NCBI GenBank assembly: GCA_016215705.1
Contig: JACRIR010000011.1
Location: forward strand, 1-10,320
Origin: Candidatus Poribacteria bacterium
GTDB lineage: Bacteria > Abyssobacteria > SURF-5
DNA length: 10,320 nucleotides
Direction: 5' to 3'
Part shown: piece by piece, positions 1 to 6,407 of the stretch
How positions within the stretch are numbered: the stretch's first letter is position 1
Layout of the letters: every line of letters begins with the position of its first letter
The notes under the pieces: generated by a model
The model's input: only the letters and a program-made list of their open reading frames with translations
What the model was told of the DNA's origin: nothing
Databases searched by the model: none
Translations under genes and position numbers: made by a program

Positions 1-117
1 CTGAAACAATCCGGAATGCACTGGAGCCTGCGCGGCGCAAACGCAATCATCGCACTTCGCTGTTGCATCGAATCCGGTCTGTTTGAGGACTACTGGGAAT
101 CTCGGCGTACCGCCTGA
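1..117 (+). CDS. C-terminal tail of an insertion-sequence transposase (partial)
   Basis: Frame 1 is open from the left edge to TGA at 115-117 and encodes 38 residues. The tail contains GMHWSLRGANAIIALRCC followed by a SGLFEDYWE block. This pattern (Gly-Met-x-Trp-Ser, Gly-Ala-x-Ala-Ile, Ala-Leu-Arg-Cys-Cys, then Phe-Glu-Asp-Tyr-Trp) matches what I recall of the C-termini of DDE transposases of the ISKra4-like group. The family name comes from memory of the motif, not a search. The catalytic region lies outside the window, so it cannot be judged whether the element is intact. The sequence TATGTCGCACACCC at 127-140, just after the stop, could be part of the right terminal inverted repeat, but the left end is not visible to test this. 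Confidence 0.65.
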   Translation: MKQSGMHWSLRGANAIIALRCCIESGLFEDYWESRRTA

Positions 118-289
118 ACCACTATTTATGTCGCACACCCAAAATATGAGGTGAAAGCCGGAGGGGCAAAGATGAAAGGCGAGAAAAGCTCGAAGCGTCT
201 GAAATATGCCGTCGCTTCCGGAGTTAAGGAAGATGGGGGCGAATAGTGAGAGTGCGAAGTGGAAGAGTCGAGGACAGAAATCCTTTCGC

Positions 290-877
290 TTATTCTCTCT
301 CCTCGCCGCCTGCGAGTAGACCGAAAATCATACGTCTGAGCAGTGTCCTCTTGCGCACAAGCTTGGCGCCGCAGTTGTAACAGAGAGCAGTTTCGGCGGA
401 AATGCGGGCTTCGCAATTCTGACAACGAATCGTCTCGTTCCCCATGTGTCCCAAGAGCCCGGCGATCTCCTCTCGCTGAAGGCTGTTTTCAAAGGAGAAC
501 ATCGCGCCGACATAAATATTGTCGTCTCGGACCAACTCCTCCAGTTCCCTCTTTCGCTTGAACCACTTTACGTGACCTGCAACAAATACGTTACTCGGGT
601 GAGATCGGCAAAATATCTGAATCTCAATGTCCCTGTTCAGAATGAAGAGCTTCCCGTGGGACTCCATGAATAAGTCGGAGTCCATCGGGCATATCTCCAT
701 GCATAATCCTCCAACCGACATATCAAGCAGTTTGGCAAATGCCACGCGCGTCGGTTTCCCTTTCTTCGCTCTGACGAAAAAGGTCAAATGAATCTCATCA
801 CCGAGAACCGGTCTCTCAGCGGAAACTTGAAGCGACATGTGCGGATTCTCCCGTCTTTCAATTCCTGTGCGTGGCAC
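290..877 (-). CDS. PilZ-like domain protein with C-terminal zinc ribbon
   Basis: The 195-residue reading starts at GTG (875-877). An RRENPH segment at residues 8-13 sits where PilZ domains carry RRxxPR, and DMSVGG at 52-57 fits the D/N-x-S-x-x-G motif. The beta-rich stretch to about residue 135 (VFVAGHVKWFKRKRE, IYVGAMFSF) also looks PilZ-like. PilZ domains bind cyclic di-GMP through RxxxR and DxSxxG; here the second arginine is histidine, so binding is uncertain. C152, C155, C166 and C169 form a CxxC...CxxC zinc ribbon, followed by a basic tail. An alternative ATG at 836-838 has a good GGGAG nine bases upstream and would give 182 residues, but would lose RRENPH. A longer TTG start at 1024 reads through a MITE-like repeat and is unlikely. 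The gene stands alone. A sigma-54-like site lies about 110 bp upstream. A role in c-di-GMP signalling or motility is inference. Confidence 0.75.
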   Translation of the reverse strand: MPRTGIERRENPHMSLQVSAERPVLGDEIHLTFFVRAKKGKPTRVAFAKLLDMSVGGLCMEICPMDSDLFMESHGKLFILNRDIEIQIFCRSHPSNVFVAGHVKWFKRKRELEELVRDDNIYVGAMFSFENSLQREEIAGLLGHMGNETIRCQNCEARISAETALCYNCGAKLVRKRTLLRRMIFGLLAGGEERE

Positions 878-885
878 ACCCTCAC

Positions 886-968
886 GAGACTGTCCAACAA
901 ACCCGACATAAGCAAGATGTCTTGTGTAGGGGCGCGCCGTGCCCCTACAACAATTGTCGGACAGATTC
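886..968. mobile_element. MITE-like repeat, copy 1
   Basis: Left end GAGACTGTCCAACAA (886-900) and right end TTGTCGGACAGATTC (954-968) are inverted repeats matching at 13 of 15 positions. The centre holds a perfect 9-bp hairpin, TGTAGGGGC (925-933) with GCCCCTACA (941-949). A second small hairpin, GACAT/ATGTC, lies at 905-921. The element has no coding capacity. A second copy with the same architecture lies at 1205-1294 in the same orientation. It ends about 9 bp upstream of the GTG start of the PilZ gene. A clear target-site duplication was not found. Confidence 0.65.
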
Positions 969-989
969 CCGTCTGCTGTTTGTAAGAAA

Positions 990-1006
990 AGCAAGGTCAA
1001 TGCCAA
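990..1006 (-). promoter_or_regulatory. Sigma-54-like promoter facing the PilZ gene
   Basis: On the minus strand this reads TTGGCATTGACCTTGCT. Against the sigma-54 consensus YTGGCACGRNNNTTGCW it differs at two positions (C to T and G to T) and keeps the GG-N10-GC spacing. Transcription would start near 978-980 and run toward the gene at 877. The leader would then include the MITE-like element at 886-968. No enhancer-binding protein gene is seen. This is a motif match only. Confidence 0.4.
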
Positions 1007-1009
1007 AGC

Positions 1010-1045
1010 GTGCAGCCTTATCAAAATAGTGCAGTCTTATCAAAA
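1010..1045. repeat. Two-copy tandem direct repeat, 19-bp period
   Basis: GTGCAGCCTTATCAAAA (1010-1026) and GTGCAGTCTTATCAAAA (1029-1045) match at 16 of 17 positions. They lie directly upstream of the sigma-54-like site at 990-1006, on the side where an activator could bind. They could be an operator or a chance duplication. A related 15-mer, CTTATCAATACGTAT, occurs at 10111-10125 against CTTATCAAAACGTAT at 1036-1050. Confidence 0.6.
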
Positions 1046-1204
1046 CGTATTGGCATTATTATGTTTACGCAAAACAGTCTTTTTCTCCAGGCATGCTATG
1101 TCTGCTTCACGTTTCGATGGCCCACTGCTTTTGTAGTCTGCGCGTTACAGTTCCGTAATTTCAGGCCGTTTTCTGTCCGGGCCGCCGATGAAATCATCCC
1201 TCTT

Positions 1205-1294
1205 GAGACTGCCCCACAATTCATGCTTTGACGCAATATTTGCCCATAGGGGCACGTTGCGCCGTGCCCCTACACACAGTTGCGGGACAGATTC
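1205..1294. mobile_element. MITE-like repeat, copy 2
   Basis: Ends GAGACTGCCCCACAA (1205-1219) and TTGCGGGACAGATTC (1280-1294) are inverted repeats matching at 11 of 15 positions. The centre holds a perfect 10-bp hairpin, TAGGGGCACG (1247-1256) with CGTGCCCCTA (1263-1272), and a six-base loop. Both outer ends and the CCCCTAC hairpin arm are shared with copy 1 in the same orientation. The sequence between left end and hairpin is diverged, which suggests independent insertions or old copies. Confidence 0.6.
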
Positions 1295-1326
1295 CTTGGC
1301 TAGTCGCGCCATGCGTGGTCGGTCGC

Positions 1327-1355
1327 TTGAAAATCATTATCGCGTGTGGTAGCAT
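1327..1355 (+). promoter_or_regulatory. Candidate sigma-70-type promoter for the small ORF/HU/recQ cluster
   Basis: TTGAAA (1327-1332, five of six to TTGACA) and TAGCAT (1350-1355, four of six to TATAAT) are separated by 17 bp. The expected start near 1362 leaves a leader of about 44 bases before the ATG at 1406. This is a motif match only. Confidence 0.35.
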
Positions 1356-1405
1356 TAGGTGTTCCACGTTGCTGAGTTTAGCAAAAGGGAGTAGGTGGTC
1401 GAGTC

Positions 1406-1630
1406 ATGAAGTTCTATTCCTGTATCGCGAACGATCCCGACGGCGTCGAAATAAGCCCCCGGTCACTTTCACGCGTAAGCCAAGGGAAATATTGCGTTCC
1501 CGACTGCGTCGACTACGAAAGCAAGTTCAATCTCCCACGGAGAGTCAGGGCCAGAGAGATATTCGCCGGATGGAGCTGCCATAACTGCAAATTCCTCAAA
1601 GAAACCTCGAAGCCAAAAAAAAACTCTTGA
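1406..1630 (+). CDS. Small cysteine-rich protein of unknown function
   Basis: This 74-residue ORF has an ATG start with AGGTGG seven bases upstream. Cysteines at 6, 30, 34, 58 and 61 include a CVPDC pair and a CHNC pair, suggesting metal (zinc or Fe-S) binding. I do not recognise a family. It has no membrane segment or signal peptide, and the tail is basic (KPKK). Its stop TGA (1628-1630) overlaps the TTG start of the downstream HU-like gene (TTGA), which implies translational coupling. A run of nine adenines at 1615-1623 lies just before the stop, and the HU-like frame is the -1 frame relative to it. A minus-strand ORF opposite (1469-1714) is the competing reading; the cysteine pattern and ribosome-binding site favour the plus strand. 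Confidence 0.5.
   Translation: MKFYSCIANDPDGVEISPRSLSRVSQGKYCVPDCVDYESKFNLPRRVRAREIFAGWSCHNCKFLKETSKPKKNS
1615..1624 (+). other. Slippery A9C run joining the small ORF to the HU-like frame
   Basis: The zero frame reads CCA AAA AAA AAC TCT TGA. This contains the -1 slippery heptamers A AAA AAA and A AAA AAC, two codons before the stop. A -1 shift would continue directly into the HU-like ORF, which is open upstream to 1585, and give one fused protein. Transcriptional slippage or an assembly indel in the homopolymer would have the same effect. No downstream stimulatory structure was identified. Confidence 0.35.
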
Positions 1631-1953
1631 ATCTGCCCCGTTCTCGCCGATCCATTGAGACCGTAACCCGCTGTACCCTATCCCGGGAAGTTTCGGAAAG
1701 GCTTGGCGTTTCACAGCGTCATGCCGATAGGATTCTTGCAGAAGCGTTTTCTGCCCTCACCCATCATCTTCTCGCGCGGGAGGCAGTGAAACTCGAGGAC
1801 TTCGGAAAGTTCGAGGTGAATCTCCGAAAAGGCTGGAACGGCAGGCATCCAGCCACCGGCCGCCGCGTCCTCATTCGCGACCGCCTCACTGTCGCGTTCA
1901 GGCCCGGTAAAGGGCTAAAGCGCCGCGTCGCCGGAAAATCCTCCTCCTCGTAA
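1627..1953 (+). CDS. HU/IHF-family DNA-binding protein (divergent)
   Basis: The 108-residue product fits the HU/IHF fold, which binds and bends DNA as a dimer. An N-terminal helical half (about 14-52) is followed by VKLEDFGKFEV, equivalent to the GFGTFEV strand. Then comes GRHPATG at 72-78, matching the HU signature GRNPxTG with Asn replaced by His. The C-terminal TVAFRPGKGLKRRV resembles PVFKPGKALKEAV. It is slightly longer than typical HU (about 90 residues), with a basic N-terminal extension and a serine tail. No ATG exists in this frame. TTG at 1627 is the assumed start and overlaps the upstream stop; a start further upstream (open to 1585) or production by frameshifting is possible. recQ begins 20 bp downstream. 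A role in nucleoid organisation or repair is inference. Confidence 0.8.
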   Translation: MNLPRSRRSIETVTRCTLSREVSERLGVSQRHADRILAEAFSALTHHLLAREAVKLEDFGKFEVNLRKGWNGRHPATGRRVLIRDRLTVAFRPGKGLKRRVAGKSSSS

Positions 1954-1973
1954 AGGGCATGTTCTGAATCTTC

Positions 1974-3707
1974 ATGAACGCCAATAAGTTTATACCTTCT
2001 GACGGACCGAATGCGATTCTCGCCGCCGGGAAACTTCTTCGCGACCTCTTCGGCTTCTCCGATTTCCTGCCATTTCAGAAAGAGGTCATCGAAGGCATCA
2101 TGCGCGGCGAAGATCTCCTCGTTGTGCTTCCCACGGGTTCCGGCAAGTCGCTTTGTTTCCAAATACCGGCGCTTCTCCGCAAGGGGCTGACTGTTGTCAT
2201 CTCTCCTTTGATTGCGCTGATGAAGGATCAGGTAGACGCTCTTTGCGCGCGTCATCTGCCTGCGGCGTGTCTTCACAGTTCGCTGCGGCATTCGGAGAGC
2301 AAGCGGATTCTGGACGACGTAAGAGACGGCCGGCTGAAGTTGGTCTACGTCTCGCCAGAGCGGCTGCGCGACGGTTTTTTTCTTAACGCCGTTCTCGCCG
2401 CCTGCCAAAATCCGCCACTGTGGGTGGTCGATGAAGCCCATTGCATAACCGAGTGGGGACACGATTTCCGCACCGACTACATTAATATTCCTGACGCCCT
2501 CGATTTGATTTCAGGTGATTCGCAACTCGTAATGTTTACGGCAACCGCCACCCCCGTAGTTCGCGAGGATATTCTTCGGCAAATGCGTCGTGAATCCGCG
2601 CGCACTGTATGTGGCAGTTTCGATCGTTCCAACCTGTATCTCGGCTGTCGCCAGGCGTCGTCAAAGGCCGAGAAGCTGCGGACGCTCTCAGAGTTGCTCC
2701 GAAGAGCCGGCCCGGGGATCATATACACCGCAACTCGCAGGCAGTGTGAAGACGTCAACCGGTTCCTCCAGGAACTCGGCAAGAACAGCGACTTTTATCA
2801 CGCGGGTCGCTTGGCCCATGAGCGCGCGGAAGTCCACGACAGGTTCATGACGAATGGAATCGAGGTCGTCTCGGCCACCAACGCTTTTGGCATGGGCGTG
2901 GACAAGTCCGACATTCGTTTCATTATCCATTACGCCCATCCCTCAAGCATCGACGCCTATTACCAGGAGATAGGGCGGGGAGGGCGCGACGGCGGCAGGT
3001 GCGATTGCATACTTCTCTTCTCGCGCTTCGACCGGAAAGTGCAGGAGCGGTTCATCATCGACTCGACGCCCGACGCCGACGCAGTCCAGGATTGTTTCAA
3101 TGCCATTATGTCAGCCGTTAGCGACTCGCAAGGCGGTCACGGCTTGCGCGAGCTTGTCATCAAACGCGCTTTTCACGAGGAGCACCACGTGGAACTGTTC
3201 GAGATGGAGAAAGTGGGACTCCTGAGCCGGCGCACGGTCATGTGCGGCAGGGCTTCCGTCTACCTCCCGGGTGATCTCGGCAGGGCTCTCCGGTTATGCT
3301 CGCCCGAACAGATGAAAGTCCTCGTCGCGCTCGAAAAGAGCATCAGGCTTTCCCGAAAAGGTTTCGCCCAGTCAGTGGATTTGAATGCCTTCCGTCAAGA
3401 GCACTTTCCGGAGACCGGCCTTTTTGCCTTGGAGCAAACCCTCCTGCAAATGAACAGCCGCGGAATCATCGCATACCGTCCGGCCGACCGCAGCATTTAC
3501 TATGAAGTCCGCGCCGATTCTATTCCGGATTCTGCCCGCCGAAGTATTGAAGAAAGCGTCTCCCTCCGTCGCGCCTTCAAGAACCGGCGCCTTAAAATGA
3601 TGATCGAATACGGTTCCCTCCGCTCCTGTCTGCGCGAGTATCTCCTCACCGCTCTCGCAGATCCCACCCCAAAACCGGCATGCGGCTTCTGCGACAATTG
3701 CTTATGA
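1974..3707 (+). CDS. recQ: RecQ-family ATP-dependent DNA helicase
   Basis: This is a 577-residue superfamily 2, 3'-5' helicase acting in recombinational repair. Motifs in order: motif 0 around FGFSDFLPFQ (26-35); Walker A PTGSGKS (53-59); motif Ia VISPLIALMKDQV (75-87); DEAH (153-156) with the RecQ aromatic-rich loop HCITEWGHDF; motif III FTATATP (188-194); motif V ATNAFGMGVDK (301-311); motif VI QEIGRGGRDG (331-340). The zinc site is unusually placed: C552, C570, C573 and C576 lie at the extreme C-terminus, after a winged-helix-like region (about 385-510). In E. coli RecQ the cysteines directly follow the helicase core. No HRDC domain is present. The ATG lacks a good ribosome-binding site, with AAAGGG about 15 bases away. 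It probably shares a transcript with the HU-like gene. Confidence 0.95.
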   Translation: MNANKFIPSDGPNAILAAGKLLRDLFGFSDFLPFQKEVIEGIMRGEDLLVVLPTGSGKSLCFQIPALLRKGLTVVISPLIALMKDQVDALCARHLPAACLHSSLRHSESKRILDDVRDGRLKLVYVSPERLRDGFFLNAVLAACQNPPLWVVDEAHCITEWGHDFRTDYINIPDALDLISGDSQLVMFTATATPVVREDILRQMRRESARTVCGSFDRSNLYLGCRQASSKAEKLRTLSELLRRAGPGIIYTATRRQCEDVNRFLQELGKNSDFYHAGRLAHERAEVHDRFMTNGIEVVSATNAFGMGVDKSDIRFIIHYAHPSSIDAYYQEIGRGGRDGGRCDCILLFSRFDRKVQERFIIDSTPDADAVQDCFNAIMSAVSDSQGGHGLRELVIKRAFHEEHHVELFEMEKVGLLSRRTVMCGRASVYLPGDLGRALRLCSPEQMKVLVALEKSIRLSRKGFAQSVDLNAFRQEHFPETGLFALEQTLLQMNSRGIIAYRPADRSIYYEVRADSIPDSARRSIEESVSLRRAFKNRRLKMMIEYGSLRSCLREYLLTALADPTPKPACGFCDNCL

Positions 3708-3845
3708 TTCAATGTACAGTCAAAAGCTCTTTTACCGGTTGACGTGCACGCTTTGCCATCCGCGTGCTCCGCGGCTGATGATTTATGCAGTTCGTTCCAT
3801 TCGCGATTCGTGTTCCGGGAGTCTTTGTCCCACACCCTCGAGCAT

Positions 3846-3874
3846 TTGGCCCGCGGGGGTCTGCGGTGTATAAT
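3846..3874 (+). promoter_or_regulatory. Candidate sigma-70-type promoter of the redox-signalling operon
   Basis: TTGGCC (3846-3851, four of six) lies 17 bp from a perfect TATAAT (3869-3874). The expected start near 3881 leaves a leader of about 15 bases before ATG 3896. That favours the shorter start of the kinase gene over ATG 3785, which lies upstream of this promoter. The 188-bp gap after recQ supports a new transcription unit. This is a motif match only. Confidence 0.45.
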
Positions 3875-3895
3875 AATAACAGCCGTCAAGTGCTT

Positions 3896-5974
3896 ATGAA
3901 CTCCCCCGGGCCGGCAAATTTGACGGTTGAATACCCGACAAAGTGCGCGGCTCAGGTGTTCAAGTCAGGAGTCACTGGGGTGGGAATAATTACCACCATT
4001 CCCGAGAAATGCAGGCGATGTTACACCTGTGTGAGGGAATGTCCGGCTAAGGCCATCAAAGTCGAACAAGGCCAGGCGACCGTCATCGAGACGCGCTGCA
4101 TCGCGTGCGGCAACTGCATCAAAGTTTGCGCGAAGAAGGCCAAGAAGATCGCGGACAGCGCCGCCGAAGTCTTGCAGATGCTGCAAGGAAACAAGCGTGT
4201 TTTCGCGATCCTTGCGCCTTCCTTTCCTGCGGCCTTTGCTGAACACAGGCCCGGCCAAATCATCACTGCCATTCGTAGGCTCGGATTCGAGGAGGCCTGG
4301 ATGGTTGCCTTCGGCGCCGAGCTTGTAAGTCGGGAGTACGCAAAGCTATTCAGGAAAATGAAGGAAAGCAGGAAGTTCGTGATCGCGAGCCCCTGCCCGG
4401 CCATCGTGTCCTTCATCGAACAGTATGCTCCCTCACTCGTCGATTATCTTGCGCCGATTGTTTCGCCCATGATTGCTACGGGCAGAGCTATCCGAAAAAG
4501 ACATGGTTGCGACGCGCACGTTGTTTTCATTGGACCCTGCACGGCCAAGAAGGCCGAAATCCACGAGCCCTCCCTTGCAGGCGCTGTCGACAGCGTTCTC
4601 ACTTTCGCTGAACTGGATAGAATGTTCGACAGTGGAGGCATTAAGGTGGCCGACTTGCCAAACAGCCGTCTTGATGGTCCACTTGCGTTCACGGGCGGTT
4701 CGTTTCCTCTTCCCGGAGGGTTAGTCAAGACCGCCGGCCTCGAGGCCGATATTCTCGAAAACGACATAATTTCCACTGAAGGCAAAGACCGCGTTCTCAG
4801 CGTGCTCAACGAGTTAGTGAAATCGCCGCGGCAAGCGCTCCTGGTTGACGCCCTTTTCTGCGAAGGTTGCATCAGCGGCCCCGTGATGAGGAATGAGCTT
4901 ACCGTATTCGCACGGAAGCAGATAATAATCAACTTCATCGACGACCTGAGATTGAACGTTCTGCCTGAAGAAGCGAATGACGCAAGGAGAGAATTCGAGG
5001 ACCTCGACCTCGGGCGTTCTTTTACCCCCAGATGTCTCCTGCTTTCTCAGCCCACAGAGGATGACATAAATCGAGTCCTTATGTCCATGAAGAAATACAC
5101 GTTGGAGGACCAGCTCAATTGCGGCGCCTGCGGGTATCCGACCTGCCGCGAGAAAGCCATCGCCGTATTCCAGGGTCTGGCGGAAGCTGAAATGTGCCTG
5201 CCTTATCTGGTAGAAGAGCTTGAACTCACTTGCGGTGAATTGAAGAAGACCAACGAAGACCTTGCAAACGCCCAGGAGCGGCTGGCGCTCACGGAGCGGC
5301 TTGCCTCTCTCGGCCAGCTTTCCGCCGGTGTGGCGCACGAGATTAACAATCCGTTGGGGACAATACTCCTGTTCTCACATGCGCTCTCAAAACAGATCGA
5401 GCACCAGGACACCCGTCAAAAGGACCTTCAAATGATTGTAAGCGAGGCTACCCGCTGCAAGAGCATCGTGCGGGGCCTTCTGGATTTTGCCCGGCAGTCC
5501 CGGGTGTCGAAGGCGCCCACGAATCTGGCAGACCTCGTCAAGGATGTCGTATCGATTCTCAACACCGCGGCCGCATCCGCGAACGTGCGTCTATTATGTG
5601 ACGTGCCGGCCGATCTGCCCAAGATGATGATCGATGGGGCCCAAATCAAACAGATGTTCATCAATATCGTTCAAAATGGAATCGATGCCATAGCCGGAAT
5701 CGGCGAAGTGAGAATACAGGCGCGCCTGCTCGACAAAGGAAATTTCGTGGAAATCTCAGTCGAGGACAATGGCTGCGGCATCCCGCGCGAAAATCTCTCG
5801 AAGGTGTTTACGCCATTCTTCACGACCAAGAAGATGGGGAAGGGAACCGGCCTGGGTCTCGCGATTGCCTACGGTGTCGTTAAGATGCATTCCGGCGATA
5901 TTTCAATCCAGAGCGAAGCGGGGAAAGGGACCACTGTCCTGGTAAGGCTGCCCGTCGGGAGACGAGAAGGGTAG
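3896..5974 (+). CDS. [FeFe]-hydrogenase-like redox sensor histidine kinase
   Basis: This is a 692-residue soluble fusion. Two [4Fe-4S] ferredoxin motifs (C39/42/45/49 and C68/71/74/78) lead into an [FeFe]-hydrogenase large-subunit-like domain (about 100-345). Its H-cluster loops read SPCPAI (C167), GPCTAKKAE (C215) and FCEGCISGP (C322, C325). An RnfB-type Fe-S domain follows (C409, C412, C417, C434), then a coiled-coil-like linker (about 435-470). HisKA has H481 in AHEINNPL, and HATPase_c has an N-box at N594, DNGCGIP at 624-630 and GKGTGLGL at 648-655. There is no PAS domain or membrane segment. This resembles group C-type sensory [FeFe] hydrogenases, thought to report H2 or redox state by autophosphorylation. 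The proton-relay cysteine is proline (P166), and the last pair is CxxC rather than CxxxC, arguing against catalysis. An in-frame ATG at 3785 would add 37 residues but precedes the candidate promoter. Neither start has a clear ribosome-binding site. Confidence 0.9.
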   Translation: MNSPGPANLTVEYPTKCAAQVFKSGVTGVGIITTIPEKCRRCYTCVRECPAKAIKVEQGQATVIETRCIACGNCIKVCAKKAKKIADSAAEVLQMLQGNKRVFAILAPSFPAAFAEHRPGQIITAIRRLGFEEAWMVAFGAELVSREYAKLFRKMKESRKFVIASPCPAIVSFIEQYAPSLVDYLAPIVSPMIATGRAIRKRHGCDAHVVFIGPCTAKKAEIHEPSLAGAVDSVLTFAELDRMFDSGGIKVADLPNSRLDGPLAFTGGSFPLPGGLVKTAGLEADILENDIISTEGKDRVLSVLNELVKSPRQALLVDALFCEGCISGPVMRNELTVFARKQIIINFIDDLRLNVLPEEANDARREFEDLDLGRSFTPRCLLLSQPTEDDINRVLMSMKKYTLEDQLNCGACGYPTCREKAIAVFQGLAEAEMCLPYLVEELELTCGELKKTNEDLANAQERLALTERLASLGQLSAGVAHEINNPLGTILLFSHALSKQIEHQDTRQKDLQMIVSEATRCKSIVRGLLDFARQSRVSKAPTNLADLVKDVVSILNTAAASANVRLLCDVPADLPKMMIDGAQIKQMFINIVQNGIDAIAGIGEVRIQARLLDKGNFVEISVEDNGCGIPRENLSKVFTPFFTTKKMGKGTGLGLAIAYGVVKMHSGDISIQSEAGKGTTVLVRLPVGRREG

Positions 5975-5984
5975 GCGTGAGAGA

Positions 5985-6407
5985 ATGTCGGAACAAGGCC
6001 CGCTGATCGTAATCGTCGACGATGACTTCGACTCCCTCGAGATCATAAGGAATATCCTCGAGCCGGCCGGTTATAAGACGTTGTGTTTTACCGAGCCGAT
6101 GGAAGCGTTGCAGCACATGGCAATCGAAAAGCCTCGTCTTATTATTACGGACTTGATGATGAAATTTATCGACACTGGGTTTGCATTTTCCAGGCAGATA
6201 AGGTTCGATTCGCGTTTCAGCAACATACCCATCATTCTGATAACGGCCGCGTTCAGCCAACGCAGGTTTGCCGTACAACCACAAGACAAGAGGGGCCTCG
6301 AGAAGATGGGGATTGACGCTTTCTTTGACAAACCTGTCGATCCCGATGATCTCCTGGGAAAAGTTCAGGAACTCCTGGGTCAGAGCGGAAAGGAGCAGGG
6401 CAAATGA
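5985..6407 (+). CDS. Stand-alone receiver-domain response regulator
   Basis: This 140-residue protein is a single CheY-like receiver with no output domain. The acidic cluster is D12-D14, the phosphoacceptor D56 (in IITDLMM), the switch threonine T87, and the conserved lysine K116 in DKP. The segment after D56 reads DLMMKFIDTG, lacking the usual proline and one residue longer than the DxxMPxxDG pattern. T87 and K116 are 29 residues apart, against about 22 in CheY, so the beta4-alpha4 region carries an insertion. From memory, DLMM-x3-D-x-G receivers recur beside hydrogenase-like kinases. It starts 10 bp after the sensor kinase and overlaps the next gene by 4 bp (ATGA). It is therefore the likely phosphoacceptor of one or more kinases here, acting by protein contact or as a relay. 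Confidence 0.93.
   Translation: MSEQGPLIVIVDDDFDSLEIIRNILEPAGYKTLCFTEPMEALQHMAIEKPRLIITDLMMKFIDTGFAFSRQIRFDSRFSNIPIILITAAFSQRRFAVQPQDKRGLEKMGIDAFFDKPVDPDDLLGKVQELLGQSGKEQGK

Larger units (their letters stand above)
878..1405. other. Gene-free, repeat-rich intergenic region
   Basis: No convincing gene lies between the divergent starts of the PilZ gene and the small cysteine-rich ORF. Short open frames here run through the repeats and show no domain-like sequence. The region holds two MITE-like elements, a tandem repeat, a sigma-54-like site reading left and a sigma-70-like site reading right. The rest, about 1051-1204 and 1295-1326, shows no structure that I can identify. Confidence 0.7.

Noticed and set aside
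172-246. A 24-codon plus-strand ORF after the transposase tail, with a good GGAGG seven bases before ATG.
   Set aside because: It is very short and low-complexity (Lys/Gly/Glu-rich) with no recognisable motif. A purine-rich stretch easily mimics a ribosome-binding site.
290-1024. Long version of the PilZ ORF from TTG 1024, with a signal-peptide-like leader (MIRLHALALTLLFLQTADG).
   Set aside because: The leader joins the PilZ part only by reading through a MITE-like repeat. The start is TTG and lies upstream of the candidate sigma-54 start point, and PilZ domains act in the cytoplasm.
886-1294. The pair of similar repeats considered as a CRISPR array.
   Set aside because: There are only two diverged, self-palindromic units about 320 bp apart, with no regular spacers and no cas genes.
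1228-1584. A 118-residue plus-strand ORF across MITE copy 2.
   Set aside because: It begins inside the repeat, is arginine-rich and low in domain character, and overlaps the better-supported ORF at 1406.
1469-1714. An 81-residue minus-strand ORF opposite the cysteine-rich ORF and the start of the HU-like gene.
   Set aside because: It overlaps the well-supported HU-like frame on the other strand and shows no domain-like pattern.
3719-3743. A possible terminator hairpin after recQ (GTCAA...TTGAC around AAAAGCTCTTTT).
   Set aside because: The stem is only 5 bp, AT-rich and without a following T-run.
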